64,000 bases of DNA from Sva-07 sp963747375 (GCA_963747375.1 CAVVFL010000014.1:186001-250000), one strand, 5' to 3'; positions 38,532-49,076 are shown, counted from the stretch's first letter. Notes: a model not told the origin generated them from the sequence alone. A program made the numbers and translations.

Positions 38532-39059
38532 CTAGACCGGGTCGACGGCGAGCACCGAGCCGTCGGGGCCGACCGTGATGTCGAGCACGCCGCCCTCGGC
38601 CGACTGTGCCGCAACCACATAGCGAACGCTGCCGTCTGCGCCCCCTTCGACGCTGAGCGTCTGGATCGTGGCGTCGGGCAACTCCTCGGCGACCTTCGAC
38701 AGGATGGCGGTCTCGTCGAAGTCGATCGCATCAGCGGTGAAGGTGAATCCGGATGCCCCCGTGAGCGCCGGCGCCGGCGGGAGGAGCTCGCCGTCGGCGT
38801 ACACGTACGGAATCGCCGCGGTCGCTGCGTCGATCGCCACGAAGATGTTGGTCACCTTCGGCCCAGCCGTCACCTCGAAGTAGTCCTGGCCCGCGCCCAG
38901 CTCGGCCTCGACGGCGGCGACGGCGGCGCTGATCTCACCCACGAACGACGTCTCGACGTTCTCGTCGGAGTCGCCCGCGCACGCTGCCACCAGCGTGACT
39001 GCGGCCACCATCGCGATCCACGTTCGGATCCGGGCGTGTCGGCGGCGCACCGTCGCCAA
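38532..39059 (-). CDS. Putative lipoprotein, function unknown
   Basis: A 175-residue protein with a basic N-terminus, a hydrophobic stretch and the lipobox LVAAC (Cys about 27), followed by AGDSDENVE. The mature part is acidic, with alternating beta-like segments such as ADGSVRYVVAAQSAEGGVLDITVGPDGSVLAV, possibly a small repeat fold. No family is recognised. It starts three bases after rnj ends, so it is likely in the dapA-rnj operon. Confidence 0.75.
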   Translation of the reverse strand: MATVRRRHARIRTWIAMVAAVTLVAACAGDSDENVETSFVGEISAAVAAVEAELGAGQDYFEVTAGPKVTNIFVAIDAATAAIPYVYADGELLPPAPALTGASGFTFTADAIDFDETAILSKVAEELPDATIQTLSVEGGADGSVRYVVAAQSAEGGVLDITVGPDGSVLAVDPV

Positions 39060-39062
39060 GGC

Positions 39063-40802
39063 TCAGGTCTCCATCACGACGGGAACGATCATCGGACGGC
39101 GCTTCGTGCGCTCGCTGACGAACTTTCCTGCCGCGCGGCGAACATCGCGCTCGAGCGCTTCGACGTCACGAACGCCCTTGCCGAGCGACGACTCGACCGC
39201 GGCGGCGACGGCGTCGCATGCCTCGTCGAGCAGATCCTCGGCCTCGGGCGCGTACACCCAGCCACGGGTGATGATCTCGGGGCCGACGAGCACCTTGCCC
39301 GTTTGGATGTCGACCGTGACGACCACGACGACCACGCCTTCCTCGGCGAGCTTCTGGCGGTCACGCAACACGCCCTGGCCGACATCGCCGACGATGCCGT
39401 CGACGTACAGGTAGCCCGACGGCACCCGGCCGATCGGACGCACGTCCTTCTTCGTCAACTCGAGCACGTCACCGTCCTCGCACAGGACCACCCGGTCGTG
39501 CGGCACACCCATCAGCTCGCCGAGGCGGGCGTTGGCGACCATGTGCCGGTACTCGCCGTGGATCGGGACGTACCACTCGGGGTTGACGATCGACAGGTAC
39601 GTCTTGATCTCGTCGGCCTGGGCATGGCCGGTGGCATGCACGTCGAGGATGCCGGAGTGCACCACTTCGGCACCCATGCGCAGCAGCCCGTCGATGACGG
39701 CGTTGACGTTGCTCTCGTTGCCGGGAATCGCATGGCTCGACAACACGACCGTGTCGTGCTCGCCGAGCTTCAGCCACTTGTTCTCACCGCGAGCCATCAG
39801 GCCGAGCGCCGACATCGGCTCACCCTGCGACCCGGTCGAGATGATGCAGACCTTGCCAGGCTCGTACTTGTCGATGTCGTCGATGTCGACGATCGACGAC
39901 TCGGGGATGTCGAGCACCTTGAGTTCACGCCCCAGCCGGACGTTCTTCTTCATGCTCAGACCGAGGGTGGCGATCACACGCCCTTCGGCGATCGCCGCGG
40001 TGGCGATCTGCTGAATGCGGTGCAGGTGGCTCGCAAAACTCGCCGTGACGATTCGGCGGTCACGCTGAGCTGCGAACAGCCCTTGCAGCACGCTGCCGAC
40101 GCTGGTTTCGCTCGGCGAGTAGCCGGCCTCTTCGGCATTGGTCGAGTCGGCCATCAACAGTCGGATGCCAGGCGACTTCGCGAGCTGGCCGATCCGTGCC
40201 AGGTCGGTTCGGCGATGGTCGACCGGCGTGAGGTCGATCTTGTAGTCGCCCGAGTGCAGCACGACACCTTGCGCGGTGTGGATGGCAATCGCATGGGCGT
40301 GCGGCACCGAGTGAGTGACCGGGATGAACTCGACGAGCAACGGGCCGATCTCGACGGACTCACCGTCGGCGACCTTGCGCATGTCGGTCTTCGGGAGCAA
40401 CCCGGCTTCCTCGATGCGGTTGCGGGCCAGGCCGAGCGTCAACGCGGCGCCGTAGATCGGCAGCGGATCGTCCCGGAGATCGCCGATGCCGTCGTGGTCG
40501 CGCAACAGGTACTGGATGGCGCCGACGTGATCCTCGTGGCCGTGCGTGAGCACGAGCGCCTCGATGCGAGTGGCGTTCTCGCGCAGGTACGTGAAGTCGG
40601 GCAGGATCAGGTCGATCCCGTGCATGTTCGCATCGGGGAACATCAACCCACAGTCGATGAGGATGATCGTGCGATCGGGATCGTCGGCGGCGCCCTGCTC
40701 GATCGCCATGCAGTTGCGACCGATCTCGCCGAGTCCCCCGAGGAAGACCACGCGGACCGGAACAGATGAGTCGGGGGCGCCGGGTACGAGGCGCTCAGCC
40801 AC
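39063..40802 (-). CDS. rnj: Ribonuclease J
   Basis: A 579-residue metallo-beta-lactamase/beta-CASP RNase. It has FLGGLGEIGRNCMAIE, the zinc motif LTHGHEDHVGA, LMADSTNAEEAGYS, the beta-CASP motif PIHGEYRHMVANARL and a C-terminal domain. It acts as a 5'-3' exonuclease and endonuclease in RNA maturation and decay. GTG 40802 is chosen; it overlaps the end of dapA by eight bases. The dapA-rnj order is conserved in many actinomycetes. Confidence 0.95.
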   Translation of the reverse strand: MAERLVPGAPDSSVPVRVVFLGGLGEIGRNCMAIEQGAADDPDRTIILIDCGLMFPDANMHGIDLILPDFTYLRENATRIEALVLTHGHEDHVGAIQYLLRDHDGIGDLRDDPLPIYGAALTLGLARNRIEEAGLLPKTDMRKVADGESVEIGPLLVEFIPVTHSVPHAHAIAIHTAQGVVLHSGDYKIDLTPVDHRRTDLARIGQLAKSPGIRLLMADSTNAEEAGYSPSETSVGSVLQGLFAAQRDRRIVTASFASHLHRIQQIATAAIAEGRVIATLGLSMKKNVRLGRELKVLDIPESSIVDIDDIDKYEPGKVCIISTGSQGEPMSALGLMARGENKWLKLGEHDTVVLSSHAIPGNESNVNAVIDGLLRMGAEVVHSGILDVHATGHAQADEIKTYLSIVNPEWYVPIHGEYRHMVANARLGELMGVPHDRVVLCEDGDVLELTKKDVRPIGRVPSGYLYVDGIVGDVGQGVLRDRQKLAEEGVVVVVVTVDIQTGKVLVGPEIITRGWVYAPEAEDLLDEACDAVAAAVESSLGKGVRDVEALERDVRRAAGKFVSERTKRRPMIVPVVMET

Positions 40803-41686
40803 GGGCGGCGACCAGGCGTTCGTACACACCGCGCGGCAGCGTGTTCGAGTCCATGGGGCGTCGGCCCCATCGGGGACCTGCATTCCCCGACATCATGACC
40901 GAGCGTTCTCAACATCGCCTTCGACGGTACCGGGTTCGGTGCGTCGTCACTGGTTTCGAACTCGTAGCTCTCCAACTGGCGGGCGTTGATCCGCTGTGCG
41001 GCGACGATGTCTTCGCGGCCCCAGGCATCGAACATCGCGATCTGGTCCGGGGCGCACCAGTGAGTGGCCACACCGATGGCCCCGACCGCACCGATGGCCA
41101 GCAAGGGCAGGGTCATCGCGTCGTCGCCGGAATAGATCTCGAAGTCGCCGGGGCTCTTCGCTCGCACCGCGGCCGTCGCTCCCGGATTCCCCGCCGCGTC
41201 CTTGAGAGCGACGATGTTGGGCACGTCGGTGGCGAGTCGAACGAGCGTGTCGCTGGAGATCTTGCGACCTGTGCGCACGGGGATGTCGTACAGCACGATC
41301 GGGAGATCCGTCGAGCTCGCGATCGCCCGGAAGTGGGTCTCGATGCCCGCCTGGGACGGGCGGTTGTAGTACGGGCAGACGCCGAGGATCCCGGCGACAC
41401 CGAGGTGGCCGGCCTCCTCGGTGAGCCCGATGTCGTGGCGAGTGTTCGAACCCGTCGTTCCGGCGATCACCGGCACCGTGACGGCATTGACGACGGCCTC
41501 GAAGAGTTGGAGCTTCTCGTCGATCGAGAGCGTCGGCGCCTCCCCGGTGGTGCCACACACCACGAGGCCCTCGTTGCCCTGCTCGACGAGCCACTTGGCC
41601 AATGCCACAGCGGCGTCGATGTTCAGCTCACCCTCGGCGTCGAACGGCGTGACCATGGCGGTCAGGACTCTCCCGAACCGGGCCAT
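40795..41686 (-). CDS. dapA: 4-hydroxy-tetrahydrodipicolinate synthase, one frameshift
   Basis: The lysine/diaminopimelate pathway aldolase, about 296 residues. It has AMVTPFDAEGELN, VCGTTGEAPTLS, CPYYNRPSQAGI with the catalytic Tyr, and IVALKDAAGNPG with the Schiff-base Lys. Near the C-terminus the frame leaves the expected ending. Removing one base near 40850 gives VYERLVAARG and a TGA at 40795-40797, just inside the rnj start. Uncorrected, the frame runs on to 40643 as a false extension. Confidence 0.94.
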
Positions 41687-41840
41687 CAGCCGTGGCCTGC
41701 GTTCGTCATCGGGAATCGAGTGTGCACAGCATGGCCAATCACGGCCTGCAACCTATTCGATCCCGGCCTGTCGCGCAGCCCGATTCCCCTCCGTCACACG
41801 GAACCGCCACACGGTGCGGGGTCACACGGGACGTTTCAGA

Positions 41841-42883
41841 TCACCGGCCGGGGCAAGCCGGCTGGGCGACCGCCGACCGGCGGCGTACGTCGGCGCGCCA
41901 TGCCACATAGAGAACCGAACCCACGACGATCGGGGCGACATAGGTGAGCAGTCGATACACGAGCACGCCGGCGAGGGCCACCGGCGGGGCAACTCCCGCC
42001 GCAACCAGTGCGCCGGTCAGACCCGCCTCGACCACACCGACACCCCCGGGCACCGGCACGAACGAGCTGAGCAGCGTGACGACGAAGTACACCCGAGCGA
42101 ATTCGAGCGTGCCGAGCTCGGCGCCGGCGCCCACCCCACGCAGCGCGACCAGCAAGATGACGGCCCCGCAAGCCTGCGCCACCGCCGTACGCGCGCGAGC
42201 AGACCGACCGGGCGACGCCCCAGGACCCGCAGCGAGGCGCGGATCTCGATGAACGCAGCAGCCGGATCGTGCGCCTGTGCCGACACCATTCGACGCCCCA
42301 CCCACGACCAGACCCGTGTCGTCGATCGCGCCACCCAGCTGGTCATCCGTTCGGATGTCAGGACCACGAGCCAGAAGCCGGCGGACCCGCCCAGCACAAC
42401 GAGGCAGAAGGCCAACATCACGAGGTCGGTGTTGGTCGGTGACCGCTGGGTGACGTCCGCGACCAGCACCCCGAACGGCAGCATCCATGTCACGAACGTC
42501 GTTGCAACGCCGTAGGCGACCAGTGCTGCGGCAAACCGATTGGTGGCGATGTCGGCGTCTCGCGCGATCGACCAACGAAGGCCGGTCGCGAGCGGGCCGC
42601 CGAGGGGCACCCCTTTGCTCGCGGCCGCCCCGACGTCATGGATGGTGAGCGCTCTGGCGAACGTCGTCGCCCCGAGCAGTCGACGCAGAATGTCGGCGCG
42701 CGTCACCCGTTCGACGACACCGAGCAGGATCAGTGCTCCCACTACTGCGGTCGACATCGATCGCATCTCGTCGAGCGCGGACCCGATCGTGTCGCGCTGG
42801 AACCAGAGTGCTGCGCCCAAGCCCATTCCGGCCACGGCGAACAGGCCGGTTCGCACCTGGTCGGTCGAGGGTCGTGCGGACAC
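41841..42883 (-). CDS. Flippase-like (UPF0104/LPG synthase transmembrane) protein, one frameshift
   Basis: About 345 residues with some eight hydrophobic segments. The first frame (to about 42200) has RALTIHDVGAAASKGVPLGGPLATGLRW. Supplying one base near 42195 continues with VAQACGAVILLVALRGVG and the family's signature end FVVTLLSSFVPVPGGVGVVEAGLTGALVAAG and AGVLVYRLLTYVAPIVVG. Such proteins flip or act on lipids in the membrane. The lipid substrate is unknown. It is divergent from the amino-acid ABC operon. Confidence 0.82.
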
Positions 42884-42975
42884 GACAGCGAACGTAGATG
42901 TCGAGGAGACAGGCTGCTCGATCGTGCCACCCGCTAGTTTCTGCAGCGCGTGAACAACAACTGAAGGAGATCATC

Positions 42976-43893
42976 ATGCGACCCTCCCCCACCCTGCGCC
43001 GGCTCGTGCCGGCCCTCGCCGTCGGCGCCCTCGTTCTGGCGGCATGCGGTAGCGACGACGACTCGTCCGGCGCCTCGAGCACCGAAGCCGCGACGAGCAC
43101 CGATGCCGCGACGAGCGCCGACGGCACCACGGCTGCCGGCGATGCCTGCGGCCCGACGATCGACGACGGCGTTCTCACGATCGCCACCGGCGAGCCGGCC
43201 TTCTACCCCTGGGTCATCGACGACGACCCGACATCCGGCGAAGGCTTCGAAGCCGCCGTCGCCTACGCCGTGGCCGGCGAGATGGGCTACGACGCCGACT
43301 CCGTCGTCTGGGTCCGCACGACCTTCGACGAGGCCATCCAGCCCGGAGCGAAGAACTTCGACATGAATCTCCAGCAGTACTCGATCACCCCTGAGCGCCA
43401 GGAGAACATCGACATGTCATTGCCGTACTACACGAGCAACCAGGCGATTGTCGCGCTCGACGGCTCACCGGCGGAAGGTGCCACCACCGTGGCCGACCTC
43501 AAGGACGTCAAGTTCGGCGCCCAGGTCGGCACCACGAGCCTGCAGTTCATCACCGACGTGATCCAGCCCAATCAGGAGCCGTTCGTCTACGACGACAACG
43601 TCGGAGCGAAGGCCGCGCTCGAGGCCAACCAGATCGACGCGGCGGTCTTCGACCTCCCGACGGCGCTCTTCGTCTCGGGCGTCGAGATCGAGGGCAGCAG
43701 TGTCGTCGGACAGTTCCCGGCCGACGCGGGCGGTACGACCGACCAGTTCGGCTTCGTGCTCGAGAAGGACAGCGCACTCACCTCGTGCGTCAACGACGCG
43801 ATCACGACCCTCACCGACAGCGGCGAGCTCGACGCGATCACCCAGGAGTGGCTCGCGGACTTCACCGGCGCACCGGTGATCACGGTCGAGTGA
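42976..43893 (+). CDS. ABC transporter substrate-binding lipoprotein, polar amino acid type
   Basis: A 305-residue family 3 periplasmic-binding protein. It has the lipobox LVLAAC at Cys 24, then a Ser/Thr/Asp-rich tether (residues 25-55). The binding domain includes GEGFEAAVAYAVAGEMGY, WVRTTFDEAIQPGAKNFDMNLQQYSITPER and ADLKDVKFGAQVGTTS. GAAGGAG lies upstream of ATG 42976. It is the first gene of a three-gene transporter operon. The amino acid bound cannot be told. Confidence 0.92.
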   Translation: MRPSPTLRRLVPALAVGALVLAACGSDDDSSGASSTEAATSTDAATSADGTTAAGDACGPTIDDGVLTIATGEPAFYPWVIDDDPTSGEGFEAAVAYAVAGEMGYDADSVVWVRTTFDEAIQPGAKNFDMNLQQYSITPERQENIDMSLPYYTSNQAIVALDGSPAEGATTVADLKDVKFGAQVGTTSLQFITDVIQPNQEPFVYDDNVGAKAALEANQIDAAVFDLPTALFVSGVEIEGSSVVGQFPADAGGTTDQFGFVLEKDSALTSCVNDAITTLTDSGELDAITQEWLADFTGAPVITVE

Positions 43894-43924
43894 TCGCGGT
43901 CTCTCGCAACGAATCCTCCACGTC

Positions 43925-44761
43925 ATGACGAACGGACCGACCCGGCGCGAGCTCTACGAACGAGCTCGACGCCGGCGGTCCAACGTCATCGCAACGGTCA
44001 GCACCATCGTCGTGGTCGGCGCGCTGATCGTGTTCGTGCCGATGACACCCGGATGGGGCCGGGTTCGTCAGGCCTTCTTCGACGGCGACGTGTTCGTCGA
44101 GAGCTTCCCTCGACTCCTCCGAGCGTTCTGGCTCGACGTCCAGATCCTGCTCTGGTCGACGCCGCTCATCATGATCGCGTCGCTGCTGCTCGCACTGGTG
44201 CGCAACACACGCAGCGCAGCCCTCTTCCCGGTGCGGGCGCTGGCAATCATCTACATCGACGTGCTTCGGGGCATCCCCGTCATCCTGCTCGTGTTCCTGA
44301 TCGGTTTCGGCGTGCCCGCCCTGGGACTGTCGCGCGAGTGGGCCAACCCGCTGATCTGGGGCACCGTCACCCTCGTGCTCTCCTACTCGGCATACACCGC
44401 CGAGATCATCCGTTCGGGGATCGACAGCGTGCACGAGAGTCAACGTGCGGCGGCGAGGTCACTCGGCATGACCAGCCGCCAGACGATGTCGACGGTCATT
44501 CTCCCCCAGGCGTTCCGGCGGATCGGCCCACCGCTCATGAACACGTTCGTGAGCCTGCAGAAAGACGTCGCACTCGTGAGCCTGATCGGCCCGGTCGAGA
44601 TCCTCCGACAGGCCGGCATCGACAAGGCGAGGTACGCCAACTTCACGCCCTACGTCGCCGCATCGATCATCTTCCTGGCCATCACGATTCCGTGCACCCG
44701 ACTCGCCGACTACGCCATGGCCCGCCAGCGCCGGCGCACTGGCGCCACCACGATCTCATGA
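43925..44761 (+). CDS. ABC transporter permease, polar amino acid type (HisM family)
   Basis: A 278-residue permease with about five helices. It has the EAA-type cytoplasmic loop AARSLGMTSRQTMSTVILPQAFRRIGPPLMN and the segment YIDVLRGIPVILLVFLIGFG, typical of His/Glu/Gln transporters. It follows the binding protein by 31 bases and overlaps the ATPase gene as ATGA. Confidence 0.93.
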   Translation: MTNGPTRRELYERARRRRSNVIATVSTIVVVGALIVFVPMTPGWGRVRQAFFDGDVFVESFPRLLRAFWLDVQILLWSTPLIMIASLLLALVRNTRSAALFPVRALAIIYIDVLRGIPVILLVFLIGFGVPALGLSREWANPLIWGTVTLVLSYSAYTAEIIRSGIDSVHESQRAAARSLGMTSRQTMSTVILPQAFRRIGPPLMNTFVSLQKDVALVSLIGPVEILRQAGIDKARYANFTPYVAASIIFLAITIPCTRLADYAMARQRRRTGATTIS

Positions 44762-45537
44762 GCGGGTCGACCGATGCCCAGCCGTCCGCCCGGCCGCTGA
44801 AGCTCCAACTGCGTGGGGTCTACAAGTCGTTCGGGAGCACGACCGTGCTCGACGGGATCGACCTCGACGTCGCTCAGGGCGACGTGATCACGCTGATCGG
44901 ATCGTCGGGTTCCGGCAAGTCCACGCTCCTGCGATGCGCGAACCTGCTCGAACCGATCGACGACGGCGTGTTGTTGTTCGACGGTGTCGACATCGCAGAG
45001 CCCGGGCTCGACCCCGACCCGATCCGTCGGAGAATCGGGATGGTGTTCCAGAGCTTCAACCTGTTCCCGCACATGACGGTCACCGACAACGTCGCCGTCG
45101 GTCCGCGCAAGGTGCTCGGCGTTCCGAAGGCAATTGCTCGAGCGAACGGCCTCGAGATGTTGACTCGGCTCGGCCTCGCCGAGCGAGCCGACGCCTACCC
45201 CGACCAGCTTTCCGGTGGGCAACAGCAACGTGTCGCCATCGCCCGTTCGCTCGCCATGAATCCCGAGGTGATGCTGCTCGACGAGATCACCTCGGCGCTC
45301 GATCCGGAACTGGTGGGCGAGGTTCTCGATGTGGTCCGCGATCTCAAGCGTGACGGCATGACGATGCTGATCGCGACCCACGAGATGGCCTTCGCCAAGG
45401 AGATCAGCGACCGTGTCTGCTTCCTGCACCAGGGCCGCATCCTCGAGGAGGGCACGCCGGCGGCAATCTTCGGCGCGCCGGGCGAACCGCGCACCCAGGA
45501 ATTCCTCCAACGGGTGATCGACGCCGGCCGCCTGTAA
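44758..45537 (+). CDS. ABC transporter ATP-binding protein, polar amino acid type
   Basis: A 259-residue GlnQ/HisP-like ATPase: Walker A GSSGSGKSTLLRC, Q-loop VFQSFNLFPHMTV, signature LSGGQQQRVAIARSLAM, Walker B VMLLDEITSALDPEL and H-loop ATHEMAF. ATG 44758 is used; the same frame is open far upstream over the permease gene, which is not real coding. It powers import with the two genes before it. Confidence 0.95.
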   Translation: MSGSTDAQPSARPLKLQLRGVYKSFGSTTVLDGIDLDVAQGDVITLIGSSGSGKSTLLRCANLLEPIDDGVLLFDGVDIAEPGLDPDPIRRRIGMVFQSFNLFPHMTVTDNVAVGPRKVLGVPKAIARANGLEMLTRLGLAERADAYPDQLSGGQQQRVAIARSLAMNPEVMLLDEITSALDPELVGEVLDVVRDLKRDGMTMLIATHEMAFAKEISDRVCFLHQGRILEEGTPAAIFGAPGEPRTQEFLQRVIDAGRL

Positions 45538-45587
45538 CGCCGCGTCAGGCAAGGTTTGTGCAGTGGACTCGTCGACGCCGACGGGAC

Positions 45588-46292
45588 TCAGACGACGGCC
45601 GCCAGGACGACGACATTCGCCACGGTGATGGCGACGAGGCCGGGGTAGATCGACCGGGTCCGGTAGGCGGCGACCCCGCCGACGACCCCGACGGCGAGCA
45701 CGACGTCGAGCACGAGGAACCCCACCGCAGCGCCGACCGGGAGGAGCGCCGCCGGCAGCGACTGCACGGCAGCGAACGCGATCGTCGTGCCGCCCACGGC
45801 CACCCACGCGCCCCGCTGTCGCCACCGGGTCATCAGTGCCCCTCGAAACACGATCTCCTCGGCGAAGATGGTGACGAGCACTCCGTAGACGGCGAAGCCC
45901 ACGAGACCCCATCCACGGCCGTGTTCGGTGACCCACGCGAACGTGCTGTCCGGGGTCGACTCCGCTCGGATGAGGTCGACCAGATCGCGGTACGGGTGCG
46001 TCACCAGTTCGGCGGCTCCGAACAGCAGGGTCATCGCGACGGTCGTGGCGACCGTGACCCGCGCGAACTCGCCGCCAGGGATCCGAACGAGCCCGAGGGC
46101 CGACGGCGTCCCGGCGCGCCGCAGGACGAGAGCGGCGATCATCAACCACACGAATGTGAGCACGGGCACGCTGGCGCCGATCGCGAGCGGCACCACGACG
46201 GCGGCGACGGCGGCCGCGGTGAGCCAGCCGATCGTCAACGCCCGCGACGACGGCTTCCCGGGCGCGTCGATGCCGGTTTCGACGGTGGCCAT
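45588..46292 (-). CDS. CPBP family intramembrane metalloprotease
   Basis: About 234 residues and eight hydrophobic segments. The CPBP/Rce1 motif is present as VTIFAEEIVFRGALM (EExxxR), followed by AVGGTTIAFAAVQSLPAALL and a last motif region. Members cleave CAAX-type or bacteriocin-related substrates or act in immunity; here the role is unknown. ATG 46292 is preferred over GTG 46307. It converges with the amino-acid transporter operon. Confidence 0.85.
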   Translation of the reverse strand: MATVETGIDAPGKPSSRALTIGWLTAAAVAAVVVPLAIGASVPVLTFVWLMIAALVLRRAGTPSALGLVRIPGGEFARVTVATTVAMTLLFGAAELVTHPYRDLVDLIRAESTPDSTFAWVTEHGRGWGLVGFAVYGVLVTIFAEEIVFRGALMTRWRQRGAWVAVGGTTIAFAAVQSLPAALLPVGAAVGFLVLDVVLAVGVVGGVAAYRTRSIYPGLVAITVANVVVLAAVV

Positions 46293-46387
46293 GTTCCGAA
46301 GAATCACCCACGATCACCTCGGTGACCAGGGCAGGAGGTCACCACACCGAATGCCCGGGCGGCGTCGATCGCTTTGCCGCGGCGCGT

Positions 46388-46751
46388 TCAGCTGGAAGGG
46401 GCCTTGATGACGCAGAACTCGTTGCCCTCGGGATCGCCCATCACGACAACCTCTTCCACCGTCGGTTCTGCCTCGCGGGCGATCACCGTTGCGCCGAGCC
46501 GTTCGAGGCGAGCGACCTCGTCGGCAACCTCCGTCACCACGACATCGAAGTGCATCCGGTTCTTGACGATCTTGGACTCAGGAACCTGCTGGAGCGTGAA
46601 ACCCTGAACTCCGGATCGCCCTCCGCCGCCCCGGAGCAGCAGGTACTCGCCCTCCGCTTCGGCGCGGAGATCGAGCGCCGCGCGACCAGAATGCTCCGAC
46701 TCGATGCAGGTCCTGGCAGTCGAGGGTGACGCCGATGTGAACGATGCTCAC
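46388..46751 (-). CDS. VOC superfamily (glyoxalase-like) protein, one frameshift
   Basis: GTG 46751 overlaps the acyl-CoA ligase stop (GTGA). The protein begins VHIGVTLDCQDLHRVGAFWSR. Removing one base in the following GCGCGGCGC continues as ALDLRAEAEGEYLLLRG, then VKNRMHFDVVVTEVADEVARL and EEVVVMGDPEGNEFCVIKA, ending at 46388. The two halves are the paired beta-alpha-beta units of the VOC fold, with metal-ligand-like His and Glu residues. About 120 residues. The gene is invisible without the correction. The substrate is unknown. Confidence 0.75.
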
Positions 46752-48375
46752 GTGGGCATGAGCGCACCTGCGTACTCGTCACGCAGGGTCTTCTTCGAGA
46801 ACTTCCCGACGCTCGTCTTGGGGACCTCGTCGATCCAGACGACGCCCTTGGGCATCTGCCACTTGGCGACCTTGCCGTCGAGGAACGCGAGGACCTCCTC
46901 CTCGGTGAGCTCCTCACCCGGTACCACGACGACGCATGCGAGCGGCGCCTCACCCCATCGCTCGTGGGCCACGCCGATCACGGCGGCTTCGGCGATCTTG
47001 GGGTGCGCCATCAACTCGTTCTCGAGTTCGACCGAGCTGATCCACTCACCGCCCGACTTGATGAGGTCCTTGGTGCGATCGACCAGTCGGACGAAACCGC
47101 GCTCGTTGACGGTGGCGACGTCGCCGGTCTTCAGCCAACCGTCGTCGGTGAAGCTTTCACGGGATCGCTCGTCGTCGTAGTAGTCCGATGCGATCCAGTT
47201 GCCGCGACACTGCAGTTCACCACTGCTCTCGCCGTCCCACGGCACCGGGTCGGTGGTGCCGGGCGCGACGACACGGCACTCCGCACCGAACACGATCCGG
47301 CCGACCTGGGTGCGCAGGTCGGCCTGCTCGGACTGCGGGAGGAGTTCCTGATCGGCGTCGAGACGACAGACCGCCGCGATCGGGCTCGTCTCGGTCATTC
47401 CCCAGGCCTGGAAGATCGGCAGACCGGTCTGCTCGCGGTACGCCTCCGACAGGGCCTTGGGCACCGCGGAGCCTCCACACGGGATGCTGCGCAGCGACGA
47501 GGTGTCCTTGCCCTTCAACTCCGGGAGCACCGCCATCCAGATGGTGGGGACGCCGGCGGCCACGGTGACCTTCTCGTCGACGATCAGCTTGGCCACCGCC
47601 GGCCCGGACAGATCGGGACCCGGCATGATCAGGTCGGCTCCCGTGCGCGACGGCGGCGTGGGCGAGACCCCAGGCGTTGGCGTGGAACATCGGTACGACG
47701 GGAAGGATGACGTCGCTCTCCCGGGCACCGAGGCTGTCGGCGGTCATCGCCCCCATGGTGTGCAGGAACGTCGAGCGGTGGGTGTACACGACACCCTTCG
47801 GGTTGCCCGTCGTGCCACTCGTGTAACACATGCTCGCCGCTCGGTGTTCGTCGTCGACTCGGAACTCGACCGGGTCGGCCGCCGCGAGCAGCTCCTCGTA
47901 GTCGAGGAGTTCGTGGCCGTTCGAGGTCAGCCGGGATGTCACCCTTGCCGTCATCCATCAGCACGAGGTGCTTCAGGTTCTCGAACGTCGGCAGGAGCGG
48001 CGCGAGCAGGCCGAGGAGCGAACGGTCGACGAAGATCACCTCGTCGTCGGCATGGTTCACGATGTAGGTCAGCTGCTCGGGGAACAGCCGGATGTTGAGC
48101 GTGTGCAGGACGCGGCCGGTGCACGGCGCCGCGAAGTACAGCTCGAGATGGCGGGCCGTGTTCCAGGCGAAGGTGGCAACACGGCCGTCGGCCGAGATGC
48201 CGAGATTGTCGAGCACCCCACCGAGCTTGCGGGTGCGCGCCGCCCACTCGCCGTAGGTGATCCGCTCGAGACCGTCGCCGGTCGCGGTCACGATCCCCTT
48301 GTGCGGGTGGTACTTCTCCGCTCGCTCGAAGATGTGCGGAATCGCGAGCGGGACGTCTTGCATCAGGCCTTGCAT
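46748..48375 (-). CDS. Long-chain acyl-CoA ligase (AMP-forming), two frameshifts
   Basis: An adenylate-forming enzyme of about 542 residues: N-terminal IPHIFERAEKYHPHKGIVT, P-loop motif YTSGTTGNPKGV, VVPMFHANAWGL, AWGMTETSP, DGWLKTGDVA and RTKDLIKSGGEWISSVELE, ending in the catalytic-lysine motif KTSVGKFSKKTLR. The reading frame changes near 47940 and again near 47645, each by one extra base. It is a medium/long-chain fatty acid CoA ligase by overall pattern. ATG 48375 is used. It overlaps the VOC gene downstream. Confidence 0.9.
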
Positions 48376-48437
48376 GCCGCCGAACGTAGTGCACCCCGGC
48401 CGACACGAGTCCACCGGAACCGATACCGTTGGCGGCC

Positions 48438-49076
48438 GTGACCGACGCCGCGATCGAAGCCACCGACGCACCGCACGTGCGACCGGCCTGGGCTCCCCTG
48501 ACGCTGGTCGCGTTCGTCACGCTCGTCATCGCGACCAACATCGCGAGCGGGGTGTGGGCCCGGTGGGTCGACACCAACCCCGAGGGCCTGCTCGCACTGT
48601 CGTCGCGCAATCGCTATCTGGCCCTGACGCTGGCGGCCGGCGTGCCCGTGTGGACCTACGTGGCGATCGGCTTCCTGCGCATCGGCACAGCGTTCGTCGT
48701 GTGCCACCTGATCGGTCGGGCCTACCACGACGATGCGATCGGGTGGTTCCGCAAGTACCTCGGGGTGAGCGCCGAAGCGATCGACGGATTCAACCGTGGA
48801 TTCACCAAGGCCGAATGGATCCTCATCCCGTTCTTCGTCGGATCGAACATCGTCGCAGCGCTGAGCGGGGTGCACCGCACTCCCCCGTTGCGTCTCGTCG
48901 CTCTGTTGTCGATCGGTATCGCTGCACGACTGACGCTCATGTGGTGGCTGGCGCGCACGTTCGAGACACAACTGGTCGAATTCCTCGGATGGCTGCAGCG
49001 ATACCAGTGGTGGGCGGTCGGCATCTCGATTGCCCTCGTCGTGCTCGTCAACCTCCGCAACCTCCGCAGCGCCTGA
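48438..49076 (+). CDS. Integral membrane protein, function unknown
   Basis: A 212-residue protein starting at GTG 48438, with hydrophobic segments WAPLTLVAFVTLVIATNIASG, YLALTLAAGVPVWTYVAIGF, IGTAFVVCHLIG, ILIPFFVGSNIVAAL and VGISIALVVLVNL. Motifs such as SSRNRYLALTLA and GWFRKYLGVS loosely recall DedA-type proteins, but I do not claim that family. It ends in a convergent region with dapB. Confidence 0.65.
   Translation: MTDAAIEATDAPHVRPAWAPLTLVAFVTLVIATNIASGVWARWVDTNPEGLLALSSRNRYLALTLAAGVPVWTYVAIGFLRIGTAFVVCHLIGRAYHDDAIGWFRKYLGVSAEAIDGFNRGFTKAEWILIPFFVGSNIVAALSGVHRTPPLRLVALLSIGIAARLTLMWWLARTFETQLVEFLGWLQRYQWWAVGISIALVVLVNLRNLRSA

Noticed and set aside
40643..41686. A 347-residue DapA with an extended C-terminus
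   Set aside because: The extension overlaps rnj antiphase; removing one base gives a standard DapA ending just inside the rnj start.
44053..45537. A 494-residue ABC ATPase with a long N-terminal domain
   Set aside because: The first 235 codons are the shadow of the permease gene; the ATG at 44758 overlaps the permease stop.
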